A DNA stretch of 64,000 nucleotides from JAICYJ01 sp035695105 (GCA_035695105.1 DASSEV010000020.1:129007-193006), one strand, 5' to 3'; shown: positions 16,854 through 25,502, numbered from the stretch's first letter. Numbers and translations: made by a program. The notes: generated from the sequence alone by a model not told the origin.

Positions 16854-17984
16854 ATGGCGACCTCCCCCGGACATGTCAGCGGCATTGGAAATGCCCCTCG
16901 CCGGGCACGTGGACGGAGGCTCAACGTCGCGCTGCTCGCGCCACCCTGGTTCGCGGTTCCACCGCGCAGGTACGGCGGCACGGAACGAGTCGTGTCGCTG
17001 CTGGCCGAGAAGCTGGTCCAAGCAGGCCATGAGGTCACGTTGTATGCCTCTGGAGATTCCTCCTCCTCGGCAGAGCTTCGTTCGACGTACGCCGCCTCGT
17101 TGCCCGGTCGTCTCGGCGAGGAGGCGGCATCGTTCCGGCACGCACTCACCTGCTTTCGAGAGGCCCGGCGGTTCGATCTGATCCACGATCACACGGGCCC
17201 GGCGGCCCTCGCACTCTCGACCATGGTTCCGGTGCCGGTGCTGCATACCGTGCATGGGTCGCTCGCCGGCGAGGCCGGTGAGATCTATCGCGGTCTGGAC
17301 GAGCTCGGTGCCAGGGCCGGCCTCGTCTCCCTCACGCTTGCGCAGCGCGCGCCGGCGCCGCTGCTGAACTGGGTCGGCACCTGCGCGAACGGCATCGATC
17401 CGGAGGAGTACCCGATCAAGGCCGCGAACGGTGGCGCGTATCTCGCGTTTCTCGGCCGCATGGGGCCGGAGAAGGGATGCCGCCAGGCGATCGCCATTGC
17501 GCGCATGTCCGGGTGGGATCTGCGCATTGCGGCGAAATGCACCGAGCCGGCCGAGCGGCGCTACTTTCACCGGTATGTCGAGCCGTGCCTCGATGGCCGT
17601 GTGCGGTACGTCGGCGAAGTGGATCACCGAGGCAAGGTGGAGCTGCTGCAGGGCGCAGCGGCTCTGCTCTTCCCCGTGGCCTGGGAAGAGCCCTTCGGCC
17701 TGGCCATGATCGAGGCGATGGCGTGCGGCACTCCGGTGGCGGCCACGAGACGAGGATCCACCGGCGAGCTGGTGATCCCTGGACGAAACGGTCTGCTGGT
17801 GGACGACTGGAGCAGCATGGCGGACGTGCTCCCCGAGATCGACGCGCTGGATCGCCGGCAGATCCGTCAAACGGTGATCGACCGGTATACCGCCGATCGG
17901 ATGGCCGACGGCTACCTTCGCCTGTACCGGGACGAGCTGGAGCGCCGTTCGATCGGGCGACGCTCCCGGTCGGGAGTCGCATGA
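16854..17984 (+). CDS. Glycosyltransferase family 4
   Basis: 376 residues. The GT-B fold is clear: N-terminal NVALLAPPWFAVPPRRYGGTERV with the glycine-rich acceptor loop, FDLIHDHTGPAAL, and the C-terminal donor-binding block FPVAWEEPFGLAMIEAMACGTPVAA with the E-x7-E motif. It transfers a sugar from a nucleotide-sugar donor; acceptor unknown. It opens an operon with a tandem USP (ATGA overlap), a PH-like protein, a HAD-GH65 enzyme and a phosphoribosyltransferase, suggesting a role in storage or stress sugars. Confidence 0.88.
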   Translation: MATSPGHVSGIGNAPRRARGRRLNVALLAPPWFAVPPRRYGGTERVVSLLAEKLVQAGHEVTLYASGDSSSSAELRSTYAASLPGRLGEEAASFRHALTCFREARRFDLIHDHTGPAALALSTMVPVPVLHTVHGSLAGEAGEIYRGLDELGARAGLVSLTLAQRAPAPLLNWVGTCANGIDPEEYPIKAANGGAYLAFLGRMGPEKGCRQAIAIARMSGWDLRIAAKCTEPAERRYFHRYVEPCLDGRVRYVGEVDHRGKVELLQGAAALLFPVAWEEPFGLAMIEAMACGTPVAATRRGSTGELVIPGRNGLLVDDWSSMADVLPEIDALDRRQIRQTVIDRYTADRMADGYLRLYRDELERRSIGRRSRSGVA

Positions 17985-18799
17985 CCCTGCAGCGGGGCGG
18001 CACCGTGCTCGCGGCCCTCGACGGAGGGCCTTCCTCGCCCGCGATCCTCACGGTCGCCGGCGAGGTTGCCCACATGATGGACGGCCATGTCGAGGCGGTG
18101 TACGTCGCGGAGCCGGGAACCAACCCCCCGCGCGAGCGTGCACGAGCGGCGGGCGTACCGCTTCTCGAGATGCGCGGTGAAGTGCTCGAGGTTCTGCTCG
18201 GACAGACATCCCGGGCCGATGTGCAAGCCACGGTCATCGGCGCTCGGGGAACGCCTTCGGGTCCACTGCCCGCCGGCCATGTGGCACTCGCCCTTGCGAC
18301 CGCCGCGGAGGCGCCCGTCGTCCTGACTCCGCCCGTCCTCAATGGCCATCGGGGACTGCGGACGCTGCTCGTCCCTCTCGACGGGCCATCCGAGGCCGTC
18401 GGGGCAATCTCGGCGGCGGTCGACCTTGCGCTCGATACGCACCGGGAGGTGGTCTTCCTCCACGTGCATGAGCTGCATGACCTGCCGCTCGTTACCGATC
18501 AGCCGCAGTACGAGTCGGAGGCCTGGGGCCGCGCATTCCTTCAGCGGCGCTTCCCCCGACGCGACGACGTGCGGCTCGAGGTGCGGGTCGGGCGTGCCGC
18601 CGATCAGCTGTGCACGGTCGCATCCGAGATAGGGGCGGACATGATCCTGCTCGGCTGGTCTCAGCGCCTCGACGCCGGACGCGCCGTTGTCGTGCAGGCC
18701 GCCCTCAGCAGCACCGCGCTTCCCGTCATGCTGGTTCCCAGTCGCACCTCCTCGGGCCGCGTAGTTCCCCGAACCAACACGGCGGTCGCGACCCGATGA
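17981..18799 (+). CDS. Universal-stress-like protein, two divergent Usp halves
   Basis: 272 residues. The first half begins GGTVLAALDGGPSSPAIL, the second GLRTLLVPLDGPSEAVGAI, both typical beta1-loop starts of Usp domains; the C-terminal motif ADMILLGWSQRLDAGRA lacks the classical Gly-rich ATP loop, so ATP binding is doubtful. ATG overlaps the glycosyltransferase stop by four bases, showing translational coupling. Confidence 0.75.
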   Translation: MTLQRGGTVLAALDGGPSSPAILTVAGEVAHMMDGHVEAVYVAEPGTNPPRERARAAGVPLLEMRGEVLEVLLGQTSRADVQATVIGARGTPSGPLPAGHVALALATAAEAPVVLTPPVLNGHRGLRTLLVPLDGPSEAVGAISAAVDLALDTHREVVFLHVHELHDLPLVTDQPQYESEAWGRAFLQRRFPRRDDVRLEVRVGRAADQLCTVASEIGADMILLGWSQRLDAGRAVVVQAALSSTALPVMLVPSRTSSGRVVPRTNTAVATR

Positions 18800-18847
18800 C
18801 TCGCAATGCATCGCCGCACGAGACTTGTGCCTGGAAGGAGGTGGATG

Positions 18848-19237
18848 ATGAGTGATGCAGGACGCTCGTTGATGCAGGCGCTCGCGGCGGAGCAATTGTC
18901 GACCGCTGCGCTGTACGGGATCGGCCATGAGCTCGACGAGCTGGCCGACGCGCTTCGGAGCGACGAGCACGTGATCCATGTCGGAACAGCGACCATCCGC
19001 GGCACGTTCGGCGTGCTGGCGTTGACCGACGAACGGCTGCTGTGGGTGGCGGCCAGGCCGGGCGGCCCCGTGCGCGGATGGCCGCTCGACGCGATCCGTG
19101 TGAGCACGGCCGCCGGATCCAGCCGGCTCGAGGCGTACGGCGCACCGCTCTGTTCGCTCGCGTCGATCCTCCCGGACGAAACGGCCGAAGACCTGGTCAA
19201 GCGGCTCACCGAACCGCAGATCCGCCAGCCGGCGTGA
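18848..19237 (+). CDS. Bacterial PH-domain-like protein
   Basis: 129 residues. After a short helical N-terminus, the segment DEHVIHVGTATIRGTFGVLALTDERLLWVA and the following strands fit the bacterial PH (YokE/bPH) fold seen in short stress proteins. Start chosen because AAGGAGG lies six bases upstream; an ATG one codon earlier is only three bases away from it. Its TGA overlaps the next gene's GTG. Function unknown. Confidence 0.65.
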   Translation: MSDAGRSLMQALAAEQLSTAALYGIGHELDELADALRSDEHVIHVGTATIRGTFGVLALTDERLLWVAARPGGPVRGWPLDAIRVSTAAGSSRLEAYGAPLCSLASILPDETAEDLVKRLTEPQIRQPA

Positions 19238-22227
19238 GCGGATCGCCCATCGACCGTCGCTTCGAAGCGGTCGTGATGGATTGGGACGGCACCGTCGTGC
19301 CCGACCGGCGGTCGGATGCGTCCGAGGTGCGCGCGGTCATCGAGTCCGCCACCGAGCTCGGTCTGCACATCGGCATCGTCAGCGGAACGCATCTCGCCAA
19401 CGTCGACGAGCAGCTGATGGCTCGCCCTGCGGGGCCCGGTTCCCTGCATCTCTGCCTCAACCGCGGGTCTGAAGTGTTCCGGGTCGGTGCGCGGGGTCCG
19501 CGTCTCGTATGGAGGCGCCGACCGTCAGCGGACGAGAACCAGCTGCTCGATGCCGCTGCCGACGCCGCTGTCGATGCGCTGACCGCACGCGGTCTGACCG
19601 TGCGGCTGGTGTCACGCCGCCTCAATCGTCGCAAGCTCGATCTGATCCCCGAAGCGGCATGGTCGGATCCGCCGAAGGCGGCGATCGCCGACCTTCTCGG
19701 AGCCGTGACATCGCGGCTGCATGCAGCTGGGATATCGGACCTGCGGGAAGCGGTGCGCGTGGTGCGCGCTGCGGCCGTCGAAGCCGGGCTGCCGTCCCCG
19801 TGCGTCACCTCGGATGCAAAGCACATCGAGGTCGGGCTCACGGACAAGTCGGACTCCGCCAGATGGCTCGCCGGCCACCTGTGGGCGTGCGGAGTCCACC
19901 CACCGGGGGTGCTGGTAGTGGGCGACGAGTTCGGCTCGCTCGGCGGAACGCCGGGCAGCGATGCCCTGATGATGGTGCCCGAGCTGGCCGGCGCGGCGGT
20001 TGTGTCCGTCGGTTCGGAGCCGGAGGGCGCCCCGGGGCGCGTCATGGCGCTCCATGGCGGTCCTGCCTTGTGTCTCGAGCTCCTTCGCGACCAGCTGGGT
20101 CGCCGCCGGGCCGGTGAGCTTCCCACGCCCCCGCTGACGGTGGGCTGGACGCTCGACGTGAACGATGCCTCCTCGCTGCATCCCGCGGCCGCCGCGGCTG
20201 TCTGCGCTCTCGGGGACGGCATCGTCGGCAGCGTCGGTTTTGCCGGCGACCAGTCGCCGGCGGTGCTGATGCAGGGACGGTACGTGGGTCACGGGCCCGA
20301 GACCGAGCTGCTCCAGCTCCCGATCTGGCAGGTGCTCGCCGGCATGCCGGCTGCCCGAGGCGTCAGGCGAACGCTCGATCTGCGTACCGGAGTGCTGTGG
20401 TACACCGCCCAGGACGCGGACGGCGCTCGCGCCGCGGTTGCGTTTCAGTCGCGCGCTCGCGCCGCGACCGGAGTCTTGCGGCAAGAGGTGGGCGCGCTTC
20501 GCGGCTCCGCGCCCGTTCTCGTCGAGCCGTCCGACACCCGCGTGCCGGGAACGCACCGGGGTGATCGTGCCGGCATGACCGTCGAGAACGCCGGCTGTGC
20601 AGTTGCGGCGCGGGCAACCAGGCTGCGCGGTGCATCCGGCGCGACCGCCGACTCGTACGCGGTCTACCGCGGAGCGGATCAGCGGGCGCTCGCCGGACGC
20701 AACGCGGCGGCAGCTCTGCGGCGGGCGCGTGCGGCGGGATTCGACAGGTTGCTGAATGAGCACCGCGAGGCCTGGGCCGCTCGGTGGGCGGACGCTGACA
20801 TCTCGATCGATGCGCCGGGCGATCTGCAGGCTCGCGTCCGCTTCGCGCTGTATCACCTGATGTCGTCCGCACCATCCGCGGGGGAGGCGGCGATCGCGGC
20901 GCGCGGGCTGTCGGGGGAGGGCTATCGGGGACACGTCTTCTGGGACGCCGACGTGTTCGTCCTGCCGTTCCTCGCAGCCACGCATCCGCAATCAGCCCGA
21001 GCGATGCTCGAGTACCGCATCCGGCGGCTCGACGCGGCTCGTCGGCGTGCGACCGCCGATGGACGGCGGGGAGCACGGTTCCCCTGGGAATCAGCAGCCA
21101 CGGGCGATGACGTGACACCTCGCCGCGCCCGCAACCCGATCACCGGCCGGACGGTTTCGATCCGGACGGGGGATCTGGAAGAGCACATCGTCTCCGACGT
21201 CGCCTGGGCGGCGAACCGCTACGTCGAATGGACGGGCGATGAGGCGTTCTGGCTGGAGGGAGGCGCCGACCTGGTGGCCGAGGCAGCCCGGTACTGGGTC
21301 TCTCGTGTTCGCGAGGACGGAGACGGCCGGGCGCACATCGACCGTGTGATCGGCCCCGACGAGTACCACGTGCCGGTCGACGACAACGCGTTCACGAACG
21401 TCATGGCGCGGTGGACGCTCCGCCGGGCTGCCGCGCTCCCAGCCGCCGCCCGCGTGAAGGATGTCGAGCGCGACCGCTGGTGTCAGCTCGCGGACGCGCT
21501 GGTCGATGGGTATCGGCCAACGGACGGTCTGTACGAGCAGTTCGCCGGGTTCAGCGGGCTCGAGCCGCTGATCATCCGCGACGTGGCACCGCGGCGCCCC
21601 ATCGCAGCCGACCTGCTGCTCGGCCCTGACCGGGTCGCCGGTGCGCAGGTCATCAAACAGGCCGATGTGCTCATGCTGCACTACCTCGTGCCGGAGGAGG
21701 TTGCTCCGGGATCCCTCGTCCCGAATCTGGAGCACTACGAGCCTCGAACGGCCCATGGCAGCTCGCTCTCGCTGGGTGTGCACGCATCGTTGCTTGCGCG
21801 TGCCGGCCGGCTCGAGTCGGCCCTGTCCGCCCTCGAGCTGGTGGCCCGGATCGATGTCGACGATCTGACCGGCACCACCGCGAGCGGACTGCACCTCGCG
21901 GCGATGGGAACTGTCTGGAACGCGGTCACGCAGGGGATGCTCGGGCTTCGAGCGACTGAGCGTTGCCTCGAGGTCGACCCGCACCTGCCTTCCCAGTGGC
22001 GAAGCGTCCGCGGGCATGTGCGATACCGGGGAGCGAGGATCGACGTGGAAGCCTTTCCCGGCGGCGTACGCGTGAGCGCCGACCAGCCGACGCCCGTTTC
22101 GGTCGGTGACATGCCCGCGGTCACCGTGACGAAGCGCTGGACCGTTGTTCCGGTGGTTCATCCGCTCCGCGAATCGGGGAGTGACCCGATGACACGGGCG
22201 ATCGATCGGAGCACGCTGCGGTCATGA
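19234..22227 (+). CDS. HAD-phosphatase / GH65 disaccharide phosphorylase fusion
   Basis: 997 residues from a GTG overlapping the previous stop (GTGA). Residues about 8-290 are a HAD phosphatase of the trehalose-phosphatase/Cof type, nucleophiles D16 and D18 in VVMDWDGTVV and motif VLVVGDEFGSLGG. Residues about 330-980 form a GH65 (alpha/alpha)6 enzyme with the general acid E710 in RVIGPDEYHVPV and the phosphate-pocket TAHGSSLSLG, which favours phosphorolysis over hydrolysis. Likely substrates are trehalose, maltose or kojibiose. The architecture parallels mycobacterial OtsB1 (Rv2006), in which HAD and GH65 domains are also fused, minus one HAD unit, which here may be the separate gene at 11824. 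Confidence 0.88.
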   Translation: MSGSPIDRRFEAVVMDWDGTVVPDRRSDASEVRAVIESATELGLHIGIVSGTHLANVDEQLMARPAGPGSLHLCLNRGSEVFRVGARGPRLVWRRRPSADENQLLDAAADAAVDALTARGLTVRLVSRRLNRRKLDLIPEAAWSDPPKAAIADLLGAVTSRLHAAGISDLREAVRVVRAAAVEAGLPSPCVTSDAKHIEVGLTDKSDSARWLAGHLWACGVHPPGVLVVGDEFGSLGGTPGSDALMMVPELAGAAVVSVGSEPEGAPGRVMALHGGPALCLELLRDQLGRRRAGELPTPPLTVGWTLDVNDASSLHPAAAAAVCALGDGIVGSVGFAGDQSPAVLMQGRYVGHGPETELLQLPIWQVLAGMPAARGVRRTLDLRTGVLWYTAQDADGARAAVAFQSRARAATGVLRQEVGALRGSAPVLVEPSDTRVPGTHRGDRAGMTVENAGCAVAARATRLRGASGATADSYAVYRGADQRALAGRNAAAALRRARAAGFDRLLNEHREAWAARWADADISIDAPGDLQARVRFALYHLMSSAPSAGEAAIAARGLSGEGYRGHVFWDADVFVLPFLAATHPQSARAMLEYRIRRLDAARRRATADGRRGARFPWESAATGDDVTPRRARNPITGRTVSIRTGDLEEHIVSDVAWAANRYVEWTGDEAFWLEGGADLVAEAARYWVSRVREDGDGRAHIDRVIGPDEYHVPVDDNAFTNVMARWTLRRAAALPAAARVKDVERDRWCQLADALVDGYRPTDGLYEQFAGFSGLEPLIIRDVAPRRPIAADLLLGPDRVAGAQVIKQADVLMLHYLVPEEVAPGSLVPNLEHYEPRTAHGSSLSLGVHASLLARAGRLESALSALELVARIDVDDLTGTTASGLHLAAMGTVWNAVTQGMLGLRATERCLEVDPHLPSQWRSVRGHVRYRGARIDVEAFPGGVRVSADQPTPVSVGDMPAVTVTKRWTVVPVVHPLRESGSDPMTRAIDRSTLRS

Positions 22228-22886
22228 GGATCGATACCGGCACGCACCCGCGCTTCGCGGACCGTCAGGAGGCGGGGCGTCAGCTCGCCGCCCGGCTCGG
22301 TGGCGAGCGCGTTGCCGGCGCCGTTGTGGTCGGCCTGGCGCGGGGCGGCGTGGAGGTGGCCGCCGAGGTGGCTGCTGAGATGCGATGTCCCCTGGACGCG
22401 CTGGTCGTGCGCAAGGTCGGCCACCCCGCGCAGCCCGAGTTCGCGATCGGGGCGGTAACCGCGGATGGGGGTGCGTACGTCTCCGGTGATGGTGGTCTTC
22501 CACCGCAGCGGCTGCTCGCCGCCGTTGACGATGCCCAGCGTCGAGCGCTCCAGCTCGACCGGAGGCTCCATGGCCGGGTCGCCGAGGCGGACATCGCCGG
22601 CAGGCCCTGCATCCTCGTTGACGACGGGGTGGCCACAGGTGCAACGATGCGCGCCGCGATCGACTGGGCGCGACGAAGGGACGCAGCTCGCGTCCTCGTC
22701 GCGGTACCCGTCGCACCTCGCGAGACCGCGGAGCGGATTCGCGCACAGGTTGAGCGCCTGGTGTGCCTCTTCGTGCCGGTGCAGTTCGGTGCAGTCGGCG
22801 TGTGGTACGACGACTTCACGGAGGTGCCCGACCTCCGGGTCGCCGAGCTGCTCGAGGCTGCGTCGGCCAGGGCCGCTCTCCGCTAG
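22224..22886 (+). CDS. Phosphoribosyltransferase family protein
   Basis: 220 residues. The PRPP loop reads CILVDDGVATGATMRAAI, and the N-terminal VVGLARGGVEVAAEVA and LVVRKVGHPAQPEFAIGAV blocks match the PRTases of the Rv0571c type found near stress genes. The reaction is not known. ATG overlaps the GH65 stop by four bases, so it belongs to the same operon. Confidence 0.88.
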   Translation: MRIDTGTHPRFADRQEAGRQLAARLGGERVAGAVVVGLARGGVEVAAEVAAEMRCPLDALVVRKVGHPAQPEFAIGAVTADGGAYVSGDGGLPPQRLLAAVDDAQRRALQLDRRLHGRVAEADIAGRPCILVDDGVATGATMRAAIDWARRRDAARVLVAVPVAPRETAERIRAQVERLVCLFVPVQFGAVGVWYDDFTEVPDLRVAELLEAASARAALR

Positions 22887-22930
22887 CCGACGCGGCCGCC
22901 GCCCCTTGCCGCGATACGCGAGACGACGCC

Positions 22931-22960
22931 CGGGTCCGGACCCGAGCGTTACGTGGTTTC
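22931..22960 (+). promoter_or_regulatory. Palindrome plus TACGTGGTTTC motif
   Basis: A 14-base perfect palindrome CGGGTCCGGACCCG (22931-22944) is followed by TACGTGGTTTC (22950-22960), an exact 11-mer that recurs at 24365 and 25400, each time upstream of a gene start. GTTT followed 15 bases later by GGGGTC resembles a SigB/SigF-type stress promoter (GTTT-N15-GGGTAT). Confidence 0.45.
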
Positions 22961-23010
22961 CCACCACCCGGATAGGGGTCGTTGCAGACGTTGCGCGCTG
23001 GACGGGTGCC

Positions 23011-23016
23011 TACCCT
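23011..23016 (+). promoter_or_regulatory. -10 element of a leaderless promoter
   Basis: TACCCT ends six bases before the ATG at 23023, with no ribosome site between. Confidence 0.45.
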
Positions 23017-23022
23017 CCGCCC

Positions 23023-23259
23023 ATGGCCGGCACGGGACAGCAACCACCCCGAGAGCTCGCGGCTCGCACCTCCGACGGTGTCGACGTGCGTCTCGTCTGG
23101 AGTCCTGACGAGAACGCGGTCTTCGTGGTCGTCACCGACGAGAGGGTGGACGACCAGTTCGCCATCCCGGTCGATCCCGCTCGTGCGCTGGACGCCTATC
23201 AGCATCCGTATCTCTATCTCGAGCTGACAGCGACCGAGCCCGTCGGAGCGGCGGCGTGA
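23023..23259 (+). CDS. Small hypothetical protein
   Basis: 78 residues, probably a single small beta-rich domain: VDVRLVWSPDENAVFVVVTDERVDDQFAIPVDPARALDAYQHPYLYL. Likely leaderless (TACCCT, six bases, ATG). Unnamed homologous small proteins seem frequent in actinobacteria, but I cannot assign a family. Confidence 0.6.
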   Translation: MAGTGQQPPRELAARTSDGVDVRLVWSPDENAVFVVVTDERVDDQFAIPVDPARALDAYQHPYLYLELTATEPVGAAA

Positions 23260-23260
23260 C

Positions 23261-23458
23261 GTGCTGCCGCGCGCGACCTTGCTCAGGCTGATTGCCCACG
23301 ACGCCGAGCCGGACGCGCCCGAGGAGTCGGGCTCCACGGTGACCGAAACGGCGGGGTACCGGCCCGAGGCGCGGCTCACGCGGCGCATGGCGGTGGGTGC
23401 GCGCCGTCGTTCGACACACGCTGACGACACCACCCCTACCAGCGAGGAGCCTCCGTGA
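23261..23458 (+). CDS. Possible small ORF before the slipin gene
   Basis: 65 codons from a GTG one base after the previous stop. Its TGA overlaps the slipin GTG (GTGA). Composition is Arg/Thr/Glu-rich without recognisable fold. The tight spacing is the only support; it may simply be the slipin leader region. Confidence 0.3.
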   Translation: MLPRATLLRLIAHDAEPDAPEESGSTVTETAGYRPEARLTRRMAVGARRRSTHADDTTPTSEEPP

Positions 23459-24267
23459 CCATCGCCGGCATAGCTCTCACGATCGTGATCCTGGTCGTGC
23501 TTGCGCTGTCCATCAAGGTCATTCGCCAGTACGAGCGCGCCGTTCAGTTCCGGCTCGGCAAGCTTCACGACGGCGCTCGCGGCCCTGGGCTGATCCTGAT
23601 CATCCCGCTGATCGACCGGATCCAGCGCGTGTCGCTGCGCATCGTCACGCTGCCGATCCAATCGCAGGGCATCATCACCAAGGACACCGTCAGCGTGGAT
23701 ATCGCGGCCGTCGCCTACTACCGCATCAACGACCCGATCCGGTCGGTCGTGGCGATCGAGGACGTGCGCGCGGCCATTGATCAGATCGCGCAGACGACGT
23801 TGCGTGCCGTCGTCGGTCAGCACACGCTCGAGGAGATGCTGGCCGAGACGGACCGGATCAGCGCGCACATCCGGCAGATCCTCGATGTGCAGACACAGGA
23901 GTGGGGCGTCGAGGTGACGCTCGTCGAGCTGAAGGACATCCAGCTGCCCGACACGATGAAGCGGGCGATGGCGAAGCAGGCCGAAGCCGAGCGGGAGAAG
24001 CGCGCGAAGATCATCGCCGCCGAGGGCGAGGCGATCGCCGCCGAGCGCCTTGGCGCGGCATCCGACGTCATGATGGCTCACCCGCTGGCGCTGCAGTTGC
24101 GCAACCTGCAAACACTCGTGGAGATATCGGTCGACAAGAACTCCACGATCGTCTTCCCTGCACCGCTGATGAGCACGATCGAAGAGCTCGGCTCGTTCCT
24201 GTCGCGCGAGAAGGATGCGGCTCGCGACGGGCACGGCACCCTTGAGCTACCCGGCGGGGCTCCCTGA
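23455..24267 (+). CDS. Slipin / stomatin-like SPFH-domain membrane protein
   Basis: 270 residues, GTG start with GAGGAG five bases upstream. One N-terminal membrane helix (residues 3-22) is followed by an SPFH domain: IRQYERAVQFRLGKLHDGARGPGL, then the LPDTMKRAMAKQAEAEREKRAKIIAAEGE coiled coil. Slipins oligomerise on the cytoplasmic face of the membrane and organise or protect membrane proteins; the usual NfeD partner gene is not seen here. A hairpin follows. Confidence 0.92.
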   Translation: MTIAGIALTIVILVVLALSIKVIRQYERAVQFRLGKLHDGARGPGLILIIPLIDRIQRVSLRIVTLPIQSQGIITKDTVSVDIAAVAYYRINDPIRSVVAIEDVRAAIDQIAQTTLRAVVGQHTLEEMLAETDRISAHIRQILDVQTQEWGVEVTLVELKDIQLPDTMKRAMAKQAEAEREKRAKIIAAEGEAIAAERLGAASDVMMAHPLALQLRNLQTLVEISVDKNSTIVFPAPLMSTIEELGSFLSREKDAARDGHGTLELPGGAP

Positions 24268-24306
24268 AGCGACGGTGCGCCCGGCCACCGCTCGGTGGCC
24301 GTCGCT
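24268..24306 (+). terminator. Terminator after the slipin gene
   Basis: Inner stem GGCCACC-GCTC-GGTGGCC at 24283-24300, extended by AGCGACGG pairing with CCGTCGCT at the base with an internal bulge; begins directly after the stop codon. Confidence 0.6.
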
Positions 24307-24364
24307 CTCGATGGTCCGACGCCTCAGCCGGCATCTCGGATCTCGGCACCCTACGAGTCAGGCA

Positions 24365-24375
24365 TACGTGGTTTC
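24365..24375 (+). promoter_or_regulatory. TACGTGGTTTC motif, second copy
   Basis: Exact 11-mer found also at 22950 and 25400; here 73 bases before the GTG at 24449. Confidence 0.45.
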
Positions 24376-24448
24376 ACCGGTGCCTCGGTGCGCCGGGCGC
24401 GGGATGCTTGGTGGCGTAGCAACCCAGGACTGAAACGAGGTGACTGCC

Positions 24449-24664
24449 GTGCCCAGCATCGATCTCACGCCACGCCAAGCTCAGGCACTCGCCGACCTGA
24501 GCTCGAGCCTCGGCTCGATCGCACTTCATCAGGTCGTGCCCGATCACGACGGACATCTCACCGGAGATGTCTATGTCACCCCGCACGGGTGGGATACGGG
24601 ATACCGGGTCGACGTCGAGGGCCGAGTCGCGGTCATCGGTGCGACATTGCCCGCGCCCGACTGA
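24449..24664 (+). CDS. Small hypothetical protein
   Basis: 71 residues from GTG with GAGG eight bases upstream; a GTG three codons earlier overlaps that ribosome site and is less likely. The first half is helical (LTPRQAQALADLSSSLGSIAL), the second strand-rich. Unknown family. First gene of a three-gene unit with the next two. Confidence 0.5.
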   Translation: MPSIDLTPRQAQALADLSSSLGSIALHQVVPDHDGHLTGDVYVTPHGWDTGYRVDVEGRVAVIGATLPAPD

Positions 24665-24676
24665 CCGGTGAGCGGC

Positions 24677-24907
24677 ATGAACGAGCTCTCACGATGGGCG
24701 GAGCGGGCGCGCGCATACGCGCGCTCCGAGCTGAAGGACGCCGACCAGGCGCGTGAACAGGCTCGCCGCGATCGGACGGCCGGCCGCCTCCAGCGCGCGG
24801 TTGCGTGCGAGCATGAGGCGCGGATCCTGGAGCAGGCGGCACGCACCCAGCTCCTGATCGCCGATGAGATCCAGGCGCCTGTGCCCGAGCGTGGTGGATC
24901 GCAGTGA
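24677..24907 (+). CDS. Small helical hypothetical protein
   Basis: 76 residues, almost entirely charged helix (ARSELKDADQAREQARRDR ...), likely a coiled coil. A GTG three codons upstream is an alternative start. Its TGA overlaps the GTG of the next gene. Confidence 0.5.
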   Translation: MNELSRWAERARAYARSELKDADQAREQARRDRTAGRLQRAVACEHEARILEQAARTQLLIADEIQAPVPERGGSQ

Positions 24908-25350
24908 CGGCGCCGGCGGGTGATCAGATGCCGGGGGCCCGGAACGGCGAGCAGCGAGTCGAGGTCATTCGCAGCATCTACGAGGCGTTCAACGTCCGCG
25001 ACATCGACACGGTGGTCGAGCTCACGCATCCCGATATCGTGATACGTCCGCTTCGCACGCAATCGGCCGCGACGATCACGGGCCGCGATGCGTTTCGTGC
25101 ATGGTTGGAGAACGGCGTCGCCGCCGGTCGCACCCACCGCTACGAGGTCGCAACGGTCCACGAGCTGGCGGACGGCGCGGTGATCCTGGCGGGGAAGATG
25201 GTCGAGCACGAGACCAGCTTCGAGATCGTCGGCGTGCATCACCTCAAGGACGGGCTCAGCTGGCGTGTTGCGATGTACTTCTCCGACGAGCAGACCCTGC
25301 GCCGGCTTCGGCTGCTCGCGGAGGACGGCTGGCCGGCGGACGACGTTTGA
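24904..25350 (+). CDS. SnoaL-like / NTF2-fold protein
   Basis: 148 residues. The sequence VEVIRSIYEAFNVRDIDTVVELTHPDIVIRP is the classic opening of SnoaL-like NTF2-fold proteins, followed by GRDAFRAWLENG and an LAGKMVEHETSFEI strand. Such proteins are small ligand-binding or isomerase-type barrels; the substrate is unknown. The start overlaps the previous stop (GTGA). Confidence 0.75.
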   Translation: MTAPAGDQMPGARNGEQRVEVIRSIYEAFNVRDIDTVVELTHPDIVIRPLRTQSAATITGRDAFRAWLENGVAAGRTHRYEVATVHELADGAVILAGKMVEHETSFEIVGVHHLKDGLSWRVAMYFSDEQTLRRLRLLAEDGWPADDV

Positions 25351-25399
25351 GCGCCGGGAGGCTCGCCTCCGGCCGGTCGACCACGTGGTCGGCTGCGGG

Positions 25400-25410
25400 T
25401 ACGTGGTTTC
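25400..25410 (+). promoter_or_regulatory. TACGTGGTTTC motif, third copy
   Basis: Exact 11-mer, 92 bases before the GTG of the putrescine carbamoyltransferase gene. GTTT is followed 15 bases later by GGTGGC. A nearby perfect palindrome GACCACGTGGTC lies at 25379-25390. Confidence 0.45.
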
Positions 25411-25502
25411 CCCGCTCGGTGATCGGTGGCCTCCCAGAGGGCGGAGCATCGGCTCGCCGTTAGCCTCGATTAGCAGGCAATTCACTCGGCGGAGGTGGTT
25501 CC

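Noticed and set aside
25379..25390. GACCACGTGGTC palindrome as an operator
   Set aside because: Short and GC-rich, occurs once; partly overlaps a terminator-like region after the SnoaL gene. Kept only as a note.
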